Source of the DNA: Dasypus novemcinctus
Lineage: Eukaryota; Chordata; Mammalia; Cingulata; Dasypodidae
Reading direction: 5' to 3'
Assembly: GCF_030445035.2 (NCBI RefSeq)
Contig: NC_080698.1
Location: forward strand, 24,087,294 to 24,151,293
Length of the DNA: 64,000 bases
The position numbers and the translations under genes are program-made. This document shows, piece by piece, positions 1-11,584 of this stretch (position 1 is the stretch's first letter; each line of letters begins with the position of its first letter). Below the pieces are notes generated by a model that saw nothing but the letters and a program-made list of their open reading frames with translations, had not been told where the DNA came from and ran no database searches.

Positions 1-30
1 ACAAAGGGACCATTTGGCCTTTCCTCTCTG

Positions 31-38
31 TATAAAAG
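31..38 (+). promoter_or_regulatory. TATA box of the LTR promoter
   Basis: TATAAAAG at 31-38 precedes the R-like hairpin by the usual 25-30 bases. It would be the core RNA polymerase II promoter of the LTR. Whether it is still active cannot be told from sequence. Confidence 0.55.
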
Positions 39-103
39 ACGTTTGAAAATCTTGTTCGGGGCTCGGGATTCAAACAGAAAGCTCCCGAGTCCGGCCGGCC
101 GTC

Positions 104-109
104 AATAAA
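104..109 (+). promoter_or_regulatory. LTR polyadenylation signal
   Basis: AATAAA lies just downstream of a 7 bp stem (62-68 pairing with 83-89), an arrangement like the poly(A) hairpin of retroviral R regions. Confidence 0.55.
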
Positions 110-190
110 CCATTTTTTCCTTCTCAAAATCATTCCTGAGTCCTGGCCTCTCTATACTCAATTAATTGAACTTCTCTTAAATTCCACAAC

Positions 191-568
191 AGTTAGGGCA
201 TCCGTCTACCATATGGGAGGTCCGTGGTTCAAACCCTGGGCCTCCTCGACCCGTGTGGAGCTGGCCATGCGCAGTGCTGATGCGCGCAAGGAGTGCCCTG
301 CCACGCAAGGGTGTCCCCCGCGTGGGGGAGCCCCACGCGCAAGGAGTGCGCCCGTGAGGAAAGCCGCCCAGCGTGAAAAGAAAGAGCAGCCTGCCCAGGA
401 ATGGCGCCGCCCACACTTCCTGTGCCGCTGACGACAACAGAAGGGGACAAAGAAACAAAAGCAGACAAAGAAACAAGACGCAACAAATAGACACCAAGAA
501 CAGACAACCAGGGGAGGGGGGGGATTTAAATAAATAAATAAATCTTTAAAAAAAAAACAAAAAAAAAC
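191..568 (+). mobile_element. DAS-type SINE, sense, 5' end shortened
   Basis: It carries a tRNA-like head with a B-box-like GGTTCAAACCC near 225-235, a CpG-rich body, a G-rich tract (511-523), AAATAAAT repeats and an A-rich tail. The first ~18 bases of the head seen in other copies are missing at the junction with the LTR. Short open frames on both strands here are by-products of GC content and are shared with every other copy. Confidence 0.9.
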
Positions 569-1413
569 ACAAGCCTGTGGCTTGCTTTCAGGAGGCAGCC
601 AGTCTATGGTAAGATCAGCAGGAAGGAGCCTTGGGTGCTGAATTCCAGTTTACGGAGGCAGACATCTCATGCCCAGAAAGTGGCTTTTCCTAGTGTGTAC
701 AGAATTGGATTTGGCAAGAGGAATCCTTTAAAGGGGTTTGCTATTTCCATGTCAACGTGAAAATCTTGAAGAAGAAGAAAAATATGCAAAATAATTGGGC
801 ATTTTATCCGAATGGTTCAAAACAAGTCTTTTGAAATCAGGCAGACAAGGATTCTGCTCCCTGTGTGATACAGAAGTTGTGAGGCCTTGGGCATGCCCTC
901 AGCTGTTTAAATCTAATTTTTCTCATCTGGAAATTTTATGCCTGGTTATATACTTACACATATAATCCTCACATAGTGCCTGGCATGTAATAGGAGATTT
1001 TTGTTTTTTGGCAACATAGATCTAAGGAAATATCACAAGCAATTACATTGCTGAAATGTGAAGTGGTATTTACTACACGTACCTAACTCAGGCTATCCTT
1101 GTAAAAGAATTGAGATGAAACAATGAGTTAAAAAACATAGTGATGGGAAGCATTTTTAATCTGCAAATTGAACTCTTTGATATTATTTATTAAAGCCACC
1201 CTCAAGTACACTCTGGAATTGATGTCTAATTAGATTTTAGCCCTAGCTGTTGTTTTTGAAGTCATACACTACTCTATAGAAAAACGATGCTAGAAGCATT
1301 TAATGTGGCCCCACTCCCTCTGGGCCACCAGTATTCAGTCTGCTAACTCATGTCCCTATTTCCCTTCTTCACCACTCCAATCCTTTCTGCACAAAGCAGC
1401 CAAAGTGACATTT
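569..1413. other. Non-coding interval with a MIR-like fragment
   Basis: No gene is seen. About 830-1010 resembles MIR in sense orientation: a run like 'ctcatctggaaatttta' followed by 'agtgcctggcatgtaata'. The remainder is AT-rich sequence that I cannot assign. Confidence 0.5.
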
Positions 1414-1771
1414 TAAAAAGATTTATTTTATTTATTTATCCCCCCTCCTTGCTGCTTGCGCTTGCTGTCTGCTCTCTGTGTCCATTTGCTGCATGTTCTT
1501 TTGTTTCTGCTTGTGTTCTCTTCTTGTCCTCTCTTTAGCAGGCATCGGGAACTGATTCTGGGACTTTTCTGACGTCGGAGAGAGGCACTCAGCTATTTGA
1601 GCCACCTCAACTCCTGGTTTGCTGTGTCTCTCATTGTCTTTCCTCTGTCTCTTTTTTGTTGCATCATCATGTTGCATCAGGTCTCCATGCAGGCCAGTTC
1701 ACCTTCACCAGGAGCCTCGGACCTCCCATATGGTAGATGGGGGCCCAATCACTGAGCCACATCCGCTTCCT
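1414..1771 (-). mobile_element. DAS-type SINE, divergent subfamily, antisense
   Basis: It starts with an A/T tail (AAAAAGATTTATTT on the + strand) and ends in the reverse of the tRNA-like head (GAGCCACATCCGCTTCC). The middle differs from the other copies: it contains a second head-like motif (GAGCCACCTCAACTC near 1599-1613), suggesting a composite or different subfamily. An imperfect duplication CAAAGTGA... occurs on both sides (1401 and 1772). Confidence 0.8.
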
Positions 1772-1870
1772 CAAAGTGATTTCTTAAAATATAAATTAAA
1801 TTATGCCACCCCCTCTCTCACTGACACCACCAAATTGCTTCACACCTGCCATGGCTTTCCTTTGCTTTTT

Positions 1871-2281
1871 CTTTTTTTTTTAAAGATTTATTTCTTTCTT
1901 TCTCTCCCCTTCCCCCCCTCCCCAGTTGTCTGCTTTCTGTGTCCATTCGCTGTGTGTTCTTCTGTGACTGCTTCTATCCTTATCGGCAGCACTGGGAATC
2001 TGTGTTTCTTTTTGTTGCATCATCTTGCTGCGTCAGCTCTGCATGTGTGCAGCGCCATTCTTAGGCAGGCTGCACTTTCTTTCACGCTGGGTGACTCTCC
2101 TTATGGGGTGCACTCCTTGCGCGTGGGGCTCCCCTACGCAGGGGACACCCCTGCATGGCAGGGCACTCCTTGTGCGCATCAGCACTGCGCATGGGCCAGC
2201 TCCACACGGGTCAAGGAGGCCGGGGTTTGAACCATGGACCTCCCATGTGGTAGACGGACGCCCTAACCAAGTCCACTTCCC
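1871..2281 (-). mobile_element. DAS-type SINE, full length, antisense
   Basis: Poly(T) and AAAGATTTATTT lie at the left, and the reversed tRNA-like head (GGTAGACGGACGCCCTAACC) at 2250-2269. It is flanked by a target duplication TCCTTTGCTTTT at 1858-1869 and 2282-2293. A 203-codon open frame running across it is fortuitous: it also spans the neighbouring SINE. Confidence 0.9.
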
Positions 2282-2289
2282 TCCTTTGC

Positions 2290-2800
2290 TTTTAAAATAC
2301 AACTCAACCCCCTTACTGTGGCCCATAAACTCTGTGTGATCTGTCCCCCTTCCATGTCCTCATAACCATTCTGTGCCAAGTTCCCTTTGCTCCCTGTGCC
2401 CCACCTACATGTAACCCAACCTAGAACAAGCCAAGGCTCCCCAATGCCTGGAATACTCCCCTTTCCCCACTCATCTTGCCCCAAATCACAAAATTCAGGT
2501 ATCTATTTAAATGCCCCTCCTTTGATCGAGGCCTTTCCTGACGACCCTTTCTAAAACAGTCCCCGTTATTTGCTTTCATGACACTTAGTTTTTGTCCTTC
2601 CTAAACACGTGGTCCAAGTTGCAATAATTTTATTTATGTATGTAGTCACTGGCTTTTGATCTCCCCTTACTAAAATATAAGCTCCATGAAAACAGGAACC
2701 GGATTTTGCATCCTGACCATGGAGCATCACAGAACACTTGGCACATAGCGACATTTAAGATGAAAATCACTGTGTGACTACCTGAATGAGTAAATCCATG
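2290..2800 (+). mobile_element. L2 LINE 3' fragment, sense
   Basis: It shows the L2 3' signature: 'aagctccatgaaaacagg' near 2680, then 'agaacacttggcacatag' near 2730, ending in TGAATGAG. Old and diverged. Confidence 0.6.
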
Positions 2801-3315
2801 TTTTACCTGTGTTCCTAAATGGCGGGTCCCTGAAGACTCCAGGCTGCCAGATTGATCACAGCCTTGTTGGTGTTTATTCACTCAGTGTTGGCTCTAGAGA
2901 AAACACTTGCACATCACAGCCAATCTTTCTCAGAAAATTATTTAAAAAAATGATACAGCGCATGTGGCCCATAAGTTTTTACTGGAAATCCTCAGAGTTA
3001 ACCCTAGTGCTGCCATGTTACTTCCCTCCCTTCCCAACTCAGCCATAAATTCAGAGGAAGGGGTAGATCCAGGCTTTCGGGTGTGAAGCTTAGCTAGATG
3101 TGGGATGTGATGGCCACAGAGGTGTACCCCCCATATCTCCCTTCAAGCGAAGTTGCAGCCGGGATGATGGTTGGTTGACAGTCTCTAGCTGCACCACCTT
3201 CAGATCCACTGTGACATTTGCAGTGAGCTCATGCTCTCCCCTGGGGACTCCAGCCAAGAAACTGAGTACAGGGGGGCTTTGAAATCCCTACCTTTTCTGC
3301 TGACGCAGCAGTCCT
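2800..3315. other. Non-coding interval, nothing assigned
   Basis: Mixed-composition unique sequence. Open frames of 60-80 codons have no recognisable protein similarity and no splice or promoter context. Confidence 0.4.
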
Positions 3316-3330
3316 CCAACACTAACTTTT

Positions 3331-3700
3331 TTTTTTTTTTTAAAGATTTATTTATTTATTTAATTTCCCCCCTCCCCTGGTTGTCTGTGCTTGGTGTCTA
3401 TTTGCTGCGTCTTGTTTCTTTGTCCGCTTCTGTTGTCGTCAGCGGCACGGGAAGTGTGGGCGGCGCCATTCCTGGGCAGGCTGCTCTTTCTTTTCACGCT
3501 GGGCGGCTTTCCTCACGGGCGCACTCCTTGCGCGTGGGGCTCCCCCACGCGGGGGACACCCTTGCGTGGCAGGGCACTCCTTGCGCGCATCAGCACTGCG
3601 CATGGCCAGCTCCACACGGGTCAAGGAGGCCCGGGGTTTGAACAGCGGACCTCCCATATGGTAGACGGACGCCCTAACCACTGGGCCAAAGTCCGTTTCC
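3331..3700 (-). mobile_element. DAS-type SINE, full length, antisense, well preserved
   Basis: Poly(T)/TTTAAAGATTTATTT at left; reversed head ending CCCTAACCACTGGGCCAAAG at right. A perfect 15 bp target duplication, CCAACACTAACTTTT, lies at 3316-3330 and 3701-3715. It retains many CpGs and is nearly identical in its body to the copy at 191-568, so it is probably a young insertion. Confidence 0.93.
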
Positions 3701-3715
3701 CCAACACTAACTTTT

Positions 3716-4019
3716 GTGCAGAGACTCCTCATTGATCTGGCCACAACTTTCTCCCAACTACTCTATGATCTCAGGCTCTTCCTACTCAACTCTCTTTCCT
3801 TCCTTCTCTCTCCTTTCTCAGTTGTCAGGCCTGTGTTGCAATGAAAGGCTCTCCCTACCTACCCCTGCTCTCTTCCCTCTATACTCCCTGCATTATCTTT
3901 TTTTCCAAGCTTAAAGATTTATTATTTACCTACTGCTTCTAAATGGTTCAGCATCATTAAACAGAGTTACAAGGTACAAAATTCAAAATGACATTAAATT
4001 ATGGAAACAGAGTATCCTT
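3716..4019. other. Non-coding interval, nothing assigned
   Basis: Pyrimidine-rich, then AT-rich sequence without a recognised element. Confidence 0.4.
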
Positions 4020-4445
4020 CTGGATATTCTTTTTCTTTATTGGAGAAGCTATGGTTTCACAGAACCATCATGCATAAAATACAGGATTCCCATATATCAC
4101 TCCACCACCACACCTTGCATTGGTGTGGAAAATTTGTTACAATTGATGATAGAACATTTTTATAATTGTACTATTAAAATCCATGATTTACCTTAGGGCT
4201 CACTCTTTGTGTATATAGTTTCATGGATTAAAAAAAATTTTCTGTTACCATATATATATATACCATCTAACATTTCCCCTTTGAATCATTTCAGTGATGT
4301 TAACTGCATTCACAATGTTGTGCTACCATCACCACCATCCACTACCAAAATATTTCCATCATTCCAAATAGGACACTGTACATTTTAAGCCTTAACTTCC
4401 CATTCCCTATCCCCACCCCTCAATAGATCTTTTGCACAAAGTTCA
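4020..4445 (-). mobile_element. L1 3' region, antisense fragment
   Basis: It contains the typical antisense L1 run: 'ttgttacaattgatga', 'ttcacaatgttgtgct', 'accatcaccaccatcc' (near 4133, 4310 and 4328). The same order appears in the antisense L1 at 61.2-61.6 kb. Confidence 0.65.
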
Positions 4446-4639
4446 TCTTGGTGTTCATTTCTTAGAGGACCCAAACTGACACAGGGGGCCTCCTTTGGAA
4501 AAATAAATCACATCCATGAATATCAATTTAGATACAGGTCCTTGTAAGGGATCCGTGTGAAAGTACAGATCCTTGAGGCTTCTAGTTTCATGAGCATCGC
4601 TGTAAATCCTCCTCTGGCAGAGACTCCACATCAAGGATT

Positions 4640-4770
4640 TCCATCCTTGGCTTCATATTGGAATCACCTGAAGAGCTTTAAAATAGATTCATGCCTGGAG
4701 CCCCCCTGGGCCTCAAGACTTTTAAAGCTCCCAGGGTGATTCTGATATTACCCAGGGTTGGGAGCTACAC
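4640..4770. mobile_element. MER5A-like hAT DNA transposon remnant
   Basis: It shows the MER5A pattern of nearly palindromic halves: 'ggaatcacctgaagagctt' at the left and 'aaagctcccagggtgattct' at the right (4726-4745). Confidence 0.7.
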
Positions 4771-5485
4771 GGATACCTGGAGAGGCAGCTGACCTTCAGA
4801 AAAATTTCACTCTGGGCCTTATTTGTTTTGAAGATATTATAAAATTCTGCTTCAGTGTTTCTGCCACTAACCAGCCAGGTGAGGCTGAGGGCAACCCAGA
4901 CTGTCTCTGAAGTTTTCCATCTAGGTCTGTAATACAGTGGTTTCATTACCTGTTTCACAGAATCAAGTGAAGCCAGGAATGTTAAATCCAGGGGCTGCTA
5001 TAAGCAGGGGACAGAGTAGAACTCAACTCTGCCAAAACAAATAACTGTAAGCTTTTTAAGGGCTGAGAGTGGGTTGGAGGAAAAGCACTAGAAGATAGGT
5101 AAGGACGGTGATGACTGGGATACGTGAGGGATTTACTGAAGTTGCAATTAGGATCTCTTGGTTTGGAATGTTTTCCTTGGCAGTAATTAGGCCACCTGAT
5201 GTCTGTAAGGGCAAGGAGGAAGAAAGAGGGAGATAAGGAACTACCTAGTTAGGAGCCTGCCCAGTGTAAGGGCCAGGTTGAGAGGGAAGTCAGGAGTGCA
5301 GAGTCAGGGAGAAGCCTGTTTAAACTTCTGTCAAGCCAAAGGGAAGTTAAGGCTGTCTTGATCCCCATGAAGATCAGGGTCACTGCACATGGTCTTATCA
5401 ATGCAAACTATGGTGTGACTAGAAGTCCCTAGTGTTGTACAGTGTATAACTGTGTGTGGCAGCTCTGGTAAAGATTAAGTTTGTT
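4771..5485. other. Non-coding unique interval
   Basis: Purine-rich stretches (around 5200-5240) but no recognised element or gene. Confidence 0.4.
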
Positions 5486-5489
5486 TTCT

Positions 5490-5870
5490 GTATTAAAGAT
5501 TCAGTCAAGACAAGTAACAGAAATCAACTCAAGCTAGCTATGCAAAGAAGGAAACTTATTGTAAGAATAAAGGAATGACTTGGCAATTGTAAATAGAACC
5601 CATGAAACCAGTGAAACCAGAAATTCAAACACTTTCATGACTATTTCTCATGTTTGTTTGCCTTTGCACATCAGTGTTATTGCTTTCTAGGTGCAGATTT
5701 TTTTTTTTCTCATTGTCACATATACTTCATGGTCATCCCATTGCCCCCAATGTCATGTATTACTAGTCCAGCCATTCACCAGGACAGGGGGAGAGTATCC
5801 AGAACTCACAAGGGCAATAATCTGATTGGCCTGGCTTGGGTCAGTATTAACCCATTGACCAACTAGCTCT
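5490..5870. repeat. Possible ancient mammalian interspersed repeat
   Basis: Phrases such as 'gaaatcaactcaagcta' and 'tgattggcctggcttgggtc' recur in a widespread old mammalian repeat. A related segment is at 58.02-58.42 kb. The family name is uncertain. Confidence 0.35.
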
Positions 5871-6569
5871 GGCCTATGCATTTCACACATGGCTGCTACA
5901 GGAATATTTCTGAGGATATGTGGGTGGCAGTGACACCTGACAGAAGATGTTCATCAACTGGCAATTGGAACCACATGCCAACTGGTGCTATTATGCTGTG
6001 CAGTTACATAAGAGAATGGTTCTGCCTACGTACTACTAATATACTAATAGCACTAATGGGGCTGAGGCCATATGTTCTATTCTTATGTCAGGGCTATTTA
6101 TTTGATCCTATGCCAAATAGCACATCCAGCCCTGAATTGTCATCTCAATAATGTTTTGCTTGAGAATGTCCCTCTACCCCTTTCCTGACCCCACTTCCAT
6201 AACCTATAAAAAAGAAATGAGGAATGGGGAGTCACAGGTCCCAAGAAGATAAGGACTGTTAATAAAATCCTCTGATGGACTCTGACTTCACTGAAGGCAG
6301 ATTATGTATCATTTAAAAAAAAAATCTTTGTCTTTCTTTCCCTCCCCAGAAACTGAAACACTTCATGCACTACATGAATCTTTTAGTGGTCTGAATTTAA
6401 ATGGACTGGACCAGACCATTTCTTATTCCAGACACAGACAATGATTAGAACAGGATTGAAAGCAATGTAGAAATAAGATGCCATAGGTTGCTGAATAAGG
6501 AACAATTACATTATCACAAACTTTGATTTTAGTACAAGCAATGAATGGGATCTTGCTTTCTTATGAATG
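5871..6569. other. Non-coding unique interval
   Basis: No gene or repeat that I can name; small open frames only. Confidence 0.4.
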
Positions 6570-6579
6570 TAATGGTGGT

Positions 6580-6800
6580 TTGGAATCAAGAACACCAAGG
6601 TTTGATGTTGATTTTGCCATGTACTAGCTGTTTGTCTCTAGGCTTATTACTTAGCACATCCAAACCTCAGTTTCCCTATCTATAAAATGGAGATGATAAT
6701 ACCTACTGTATACATTACTTGTGAGGGTTAAATGGAAAAATATAAAGTGCTGGACAAAATGCTTAGAATACAGTGAGCACTCAATTAACTATTATTACTC
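6580..6800 (+). mobile_element. MIR SINE, sense
   Basis: Long MIR match: 'gccatgtactagctgt', 'cctcagtttccctatctata', 'aaatggagatgataataccta', then 'acagtgagcactcaatta' near its end. Confidence 0.8.
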
Positions 6801-8354
6801 TTAATGTATTAATTTCAAACATGGGATAGCTAAGGGGAACTTTTCCAATACTCCAGACACCCACATGATGGGGTTAATATTTCTGGATTACATCATAATC
6901 CCAAAGCATCCATGATGGCTTGGATACAATAATAACTCTTCAAACCTGGCTAATTTACCACCAGGGAGCTTAGAAGATAACATTTAATGAGAAAATGTAC
7001 AGCCAATCTGCACGTGTTCTTTCTAGAGCCTGCTCCGTTTCCAAGAGACAAAAAGCCCAACTCAATATTAACGTTTCTTGGAAGCTCAAAACGTTATAGT
7101 ATAAAAGCAAATGGCAGAGTAACCAATTTTTTTCCCCTTCAATATGGCCCAAGCATCCCTCTCTCTCTCTAGCCTACTCTAAATCACCCTAACTAAAACA
7201 TTGTCACTGTTTGGGTCAGCAGGAAAGAAATGCCATCCCTTGTAATTAGCAACTCTGATACTCCAGAAATATTCGTCCAACTAATTGGCTTCTTTTTTTT
7301 AGCATCTGTCAGCCAAAAGGTCTTTGGTGCATTATTTAGTCTTTTCTATTATGTCTCCAAAATAGTTGCTTCAATTGTCAATACAAGAGTAGAAAGCTGT
7401 AGTTTGAATGATTTTCCTAGCAAAGAATGAAGAAGCAGAAAGGAAAGCTCATTGAACTGAAAGAAAGCCCAGTGGTAACTGGCTATCCAATATACTGTAA
7501 GCAAATTCTGGCCAAAGATCCAGAGTAAATAGCTCTGGGCCAATTTACTGCTGGTCTATGAAATATTAACCAGTAAACTACAATATAAACTGAAGCCCTT
7601 CTAGTTCATTCAACTGGGGGGAAGGGGGTGGGGAAGAGAAATAAATAAAAATAAATAAATATTAAAAAAAAAAAAAAACGGCGACTCTACCAAGACAAAA
7701 TGGGAGCATTCTCTGCGAAACGTGGCTATTAACCAATTCACAAGGCTCCATTTTTACCCCCCCTTCCAGGTGTGTGAAATCCAGGAGTTATTTTCCAATG
7801 CCATTGAAATGTTTCAGTCTCACCTGAACCAAATCAACTAGCCAAGATTGGTATCCAACACTGATTGAATACAGGTCAGCACACACAGCTTATTTCTACC
7901 CTAATTTACTGACTGCCATTGGAGGGTTCAGAGTCTGGGCATGTCCTCCATGTGGATGCCCACTAACCCCCCCCAAGGTCATTTCATGGAAGTCAAGAAA
8001 AGAGAAGTGAGTTTCATATGTGGGTCACACAGCACACAGAGAAAGATTCTAGGGAGGTCAAACATCCCCTGGGAAGGGGAACTTTGAGCATGGGGCAAGA
8101 AGTTCTGGGGAGAACATGGGATATAGGTTTTGAGATGGCATTTATGTTACAATATTCTCCAGTGCAAGAATTGAGAAGTCTATTTTCTCAAAGATCAGTA
8201 ACTCATATAGAATATATGCATATCAGTTGCTAAGAGAAACCATTCAAATCTTAAAATTTTAGTAATATATACCAATACATGAACACATAGAGTATCCACT
8301 ACAAATGTTTATGTTGTAAGTGTCCAAAAATAGGTCAAACTGGCTGAAACCCTA
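6801..8354. other. Non-coding interval with a possible SINE tail at 7612-7678
   Basis: Mostly unclassified. At 7612-7678 a G-rich tract is followed by AAATAAATAAAAATAAATAAAT and poly(A). That order copies the tail of the DAS-SINEs, so a severely 5'-truncated copy is likely. A short CT repeat is near 7158-7170. Confidence 0.45.
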
Positions 8355-8584
8355 AAGTGGTGTTTCTCAACTTGGGGTGATTTTGCCACTGAGAGGACAT
8401 TTACAAATACCTGGAAATATTTATGGTTGTTACAACTGGGGTGTGTGACTGGCATCTAGAGGGTAGAGGCCAGGGCTGCTGTTAAACATCCTATCATATG
8501 TAGGAAAGCGCCCACCCCCCGCCCCCACCCCCAGCAAGGAATTATCCAGCCCAAAACGTTAAGTGTTCAGGTTGAGAAACGCTG
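8355..8584 (+). mobile_element. MER20 (hAT-Charlie) element
   Basis: Nearly complete MER20: starts 'agtggtgtttctcaactt', contains 'ggcatctagagggtagagg' and 'taaacatcctatca', ends 'ggttgagaaacgctg'. A C-rich run (8514-8532) is expanded relative to the other copy at 42.5 kb. Confidence 0.85.
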
Positions 8585-8904
8585 CTCCAGAGTGGATTTA
8601 TTGGAACATGTGTACCTGAAAAATACAGAGGCAAGTGAGCTTGATCCAGCAGTTCAAAGAAAGTCATCAGGGACCTGGCTTTTCTCTGCCTTTTTATCCT
8701 GCTTTTTGTGGCATTGGTTTAATCCTGAGACTTTGCCAGCTCCAGATACTCCTCTTGCATTAGCAAAATGCCTGTAGAACTTCCCTCTTTACAGGCTACT
8801 CGGGTGAAGAGATTTTTTTTCTGATAGCACCCACACTTTTGGGCATTGGCACAATAGGTTAAGAATGAATCACAGTGGCCAGTGGATTTGCTACTCTGAT
8901 TGGT

Positions 8905-9010
8905 TTAAGCCATGGGTTCTCAAACTTTAGTTTGCATCAAAATCCCTAAAGAGTTTTTGTTAAAACACAGACTTCTGGTCTGAGGTAGGCCTATATTTCT
9001 ATAAAAGGAG
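8905..9010. mobile_element. MER5-like remnant
   Basis: 'ggttctcaaactttagtttg' followed by 'gttaaaacacagacttct' fits the left two-thirds of MER5-type hAT elements. Confidence 0.5.
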
Positions 9011-9309
9011 CAATAGGAAACATAAGCTTTGCAGGCTACACATTGTCTCAAGTTCTATTTTTCCTTCTCCTTTTCTTCTTCTCTTTTTCTTCTTCTGCCA
9101 ACCCTTTTAAAACATAAAAAGCCATTCTTGGTTCATAAGCTGTACACTGGCAGTATTTGTCCCATAGACTGCATTTTTTATGACCCTCCACTTGCCCTGT
9201 TTCAATCACTGTGTGATTTCCAAGAAAAGTTTTCAGATTCTGATGATAAAAGAGTAACTGTAAGACATGAGAACTCTATATGGTAAGAGAGCTGAGGGAG
9301 AATAACCAA

Positions 9310-9800
9310 GAAAGGACAAACTTGGAAAGAGGCCCCCTTGCCAAGGCTGGGATTCAGACTGTATTGGACAAGGTACAGCTATAGTCCACTAGATGGTAGG
9401 GAAGGCCACTGGTTTTCAGGACCAGAGCTGTTGTACAATTGCTGGCAAGCAGAAACCAATCCTCAGGGTACCGGTGGGGTGCAGCTGGTGGCCAGGTATG
9501 TGGCCTGCAGAAGAAGTTGGGGAGGTACAAAAAGGAAGCCTGCATAGTCCCTGGTGAGAGGCCATGGGCAGGTGATCTGCAGGCTGGCTGGGCTGCTAGG
9601 TGTCCACCCTGCCTGGGTCAGAGCCCCACTGCATGTCCTCCCACCCTCACCACTCACTGCCAAGCAGCTTCCAGAACTGGTAGGATGTCCCTCCGGTGCC
9701 CTCTACTGAGAAAGCTTAACACCGTCAAAGAATTGTCCATTATTTCAGAGCATGTATTGAAGGGTGAATTTGGAGCACACAGGCAATAAGTGATTAACTG
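9310..9800 (+). mobile_element. Old L1 (L1M-type) 3' end, sense
   Basis: The run 'ccctctactgagaaagctta' near 9700, 'gggtgaatttggagcacac' and 'gcaataagtgattaactggc' at its end resembles the 3'-terminal part of old L1M families. Open frames of 69-116 codons in this GC-richer stretch have no protein similarity known to me. Confidence 0.5.
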
Positions 9801-9824
9801 GCACCCATGTCTTTTTTCATAATC

Positions 9825-10005
9825 TGCCTAATAACCTGATGAGAGGGGAATAAAAATTACATTTTATAGCTGAGGAAGCTAAGATTCAGAAAATTTGTCA
9901 TTTATCCAAAGTCAACATAGTGAGTGGGTTTGAATCCTAGCTGGATTCAAACTCAAGGAGACGGGCTCCAGAGCCTATGTTCTTACTCACTCGTATATTG
10001 CACCA
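9825..10005 (-). mobile_element. MIR SINE, antisense
   Basis: 'acattttatagctgaggaag' and 'gtgggtttgaatcctag' are the reversed MIR core. Confidence 0.7.
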
Positions 10006-11135
10006 CCCTTCACATGAATATTGCTTCTTAGATGTGTGTGTGTGTGTATACATGTGGTATATCCATTTCGTTGCTTAATTCATTGTCAATTGAAGGATTA
10101 CCACTACTTTTTTATTTTATCTTATTTTGATTTCTTATAGTCATTAAAGCTTTGGAAACTATTTCCAAAATGCATCAAAACAGTGTGCACCTGGCTTGCC
10201 CAGTGGGCACTGGCCTGCCTCCTCCAATTTCCCTCCTTCTTTGGGTGCTTGATGTTGCCATTGCTGGCAAAACCCCAGGAAATATGTAGAAAACATGATG
10301 GAGGGTCATGTCATCATTCTTTTCTCCCTTTGGCTCTCACGAAATTTTCATGATTTTTCCTTTAGTTAAAACTTTAGATCCTTAACATAAAATGTATAAC
10401 TACTTTCAAATATATTACCTTCCTAGAGCTTCAAGGGGAAATGATGGAAAAACACTTTTAAAAATTTGGTCACAGGCACAACTATATTTTTATTCAATTT
10501 TATCACTGCAACGAATATCACAAGTACTAGAGAATGTGAGATGGTTTTTCTGGAGTTTTTAGCATCCCTGAGCTTTGGTCTAAAATCACATTTATCACTC
10601 TATTTATCACTTGGTCCTTGGATCCTGGCATCCTGTTCTGTAAACCACATAAAACTATCATTTCCTCACTTGCTAAATGCCATTCCCTCATGAACATTGC
10701 TTTAGAAGCTGAAAGTGGCCCTGGGGAAATATCAAAGATGGTGGATAAAGTGAGTGTCAAAGTTACTCGATTCCCTATAGCCCCTTTTTTTGTTTTAACA
10801 TTTGTATAAGAGACATTTATGGGTCCTGGATTTCTGTTTCTGCATTTGGTGAAACTGGGCCCTCTTTCTTACTTCTACTTTTCTACTTTAAAAAATCAAT
10901 TTGTTTTAAAATAAAAACCTCTAAATAAAAATTTAGTAGATTAAACATTTTTACAAATATCATACATGCACATTTCAGGCAATTTAGACAATGCAGAAAA
11001 AGTATAAAAATAAATCCAGCCACATTTTTACCACCTAGAGACAAACATTGGTTAACATTTTGGGCTGTTTCCTTTGAGGCTTGATTTTCCTAGGTGTCAA
11101 AGTTTAGCATATTTGTGATAAAGCTCTCAATATAG
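10006..11135. other. Non-coding interval with a short GT repeat
   Basis: A (GT)8-type microsatellite lies at about 10031-10046. The rest is AT-rich unique sequence with no gene. Confidence 0.5.
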
Positions 11136-11139
11136 TTTC

Positions 11140-11525
11140 ACATACTACTTTTCCACAAATGACTTTTTCGTCTCTTTTGCCTCTGAATCTTTTTATTAGA
11201 CTATAAAATACATGCAGAAAAGTGCTCACATCATAAAGATAGAAGCTGATGATTCGTCAATAATTGAGCATGCCCAGGTACACAGCATTTAGATGCTAGC
11301 ATCTCGGCAGCACTCCCCCATCCCATGTCCTGCAACTTCTACTCTGCTCAGGAGCAACCACTATCCTGACTTCTATCCCCACAGAGTAGTTTGCCATGTT
11401 TTAGAACTTTGTGTAAGTGGAACTATAATGCATATACTCTTTAGTGTCTGGTTTTTTTCACTTATCACTTTATGAGATTCATCCATGATAGTTTGTGTAG
11501 TTGAGTTAGTTTATTCTCAACCTTT
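11140..11525 (-). mobile_element. L1 3' region, antisense fragment
   Basis: Antisense L1-type run: 'attagactataaaatacatg', 'ccactatcctgacttcta', 'atgagattcatccatgata'. Ends at an AT dinucleotide run (11530-11552). Confidence 0.5.
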
Positions 11526-11529
11526 AAAA

Positions 11530-11552
11530 AAAAAAAATATATATATATATAT
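11530..11552. repeat. A-run plus (AT)n microsatellite
   Basis: Poly(A) followed by about nine AT units, at the junction of two repeat segments. Confidence 0.7.
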
Positions 11553-11584
11553 AGCCTTCAAACATATACCTGACATTCTCCCAT

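Larger units (their letters stand above)
1..190 (+). mobile_element. 3' part of an endogenous retrovirus LTR (U3 end, R, U5)
   Basis: The segment has the order expected of a retroviral LTR: a TATA box at 31-38, a short GC-rich hairpin about 30 bases downstream (62-89), an AATAAA polyadenylation signal at 104-109, and a pyrimidine-rich U5-like stretch ending near 190. The 5' part lies outside the window. No primer-binding site or gag follows; a SINE begins directly instead, so this is a solo LTR or a truncated copy. The family is not identified. Confidence 0.6.

Noticed and set aside
1619-2230. 203-codon open frame on the + strand
   Set aside because: It crosses two antisense DAS-SINEs; the peptide (with HSLRVGLPYAGDTPAWQGTP) recurs from every other SINE copy in the window and is a by-product of the repeat.
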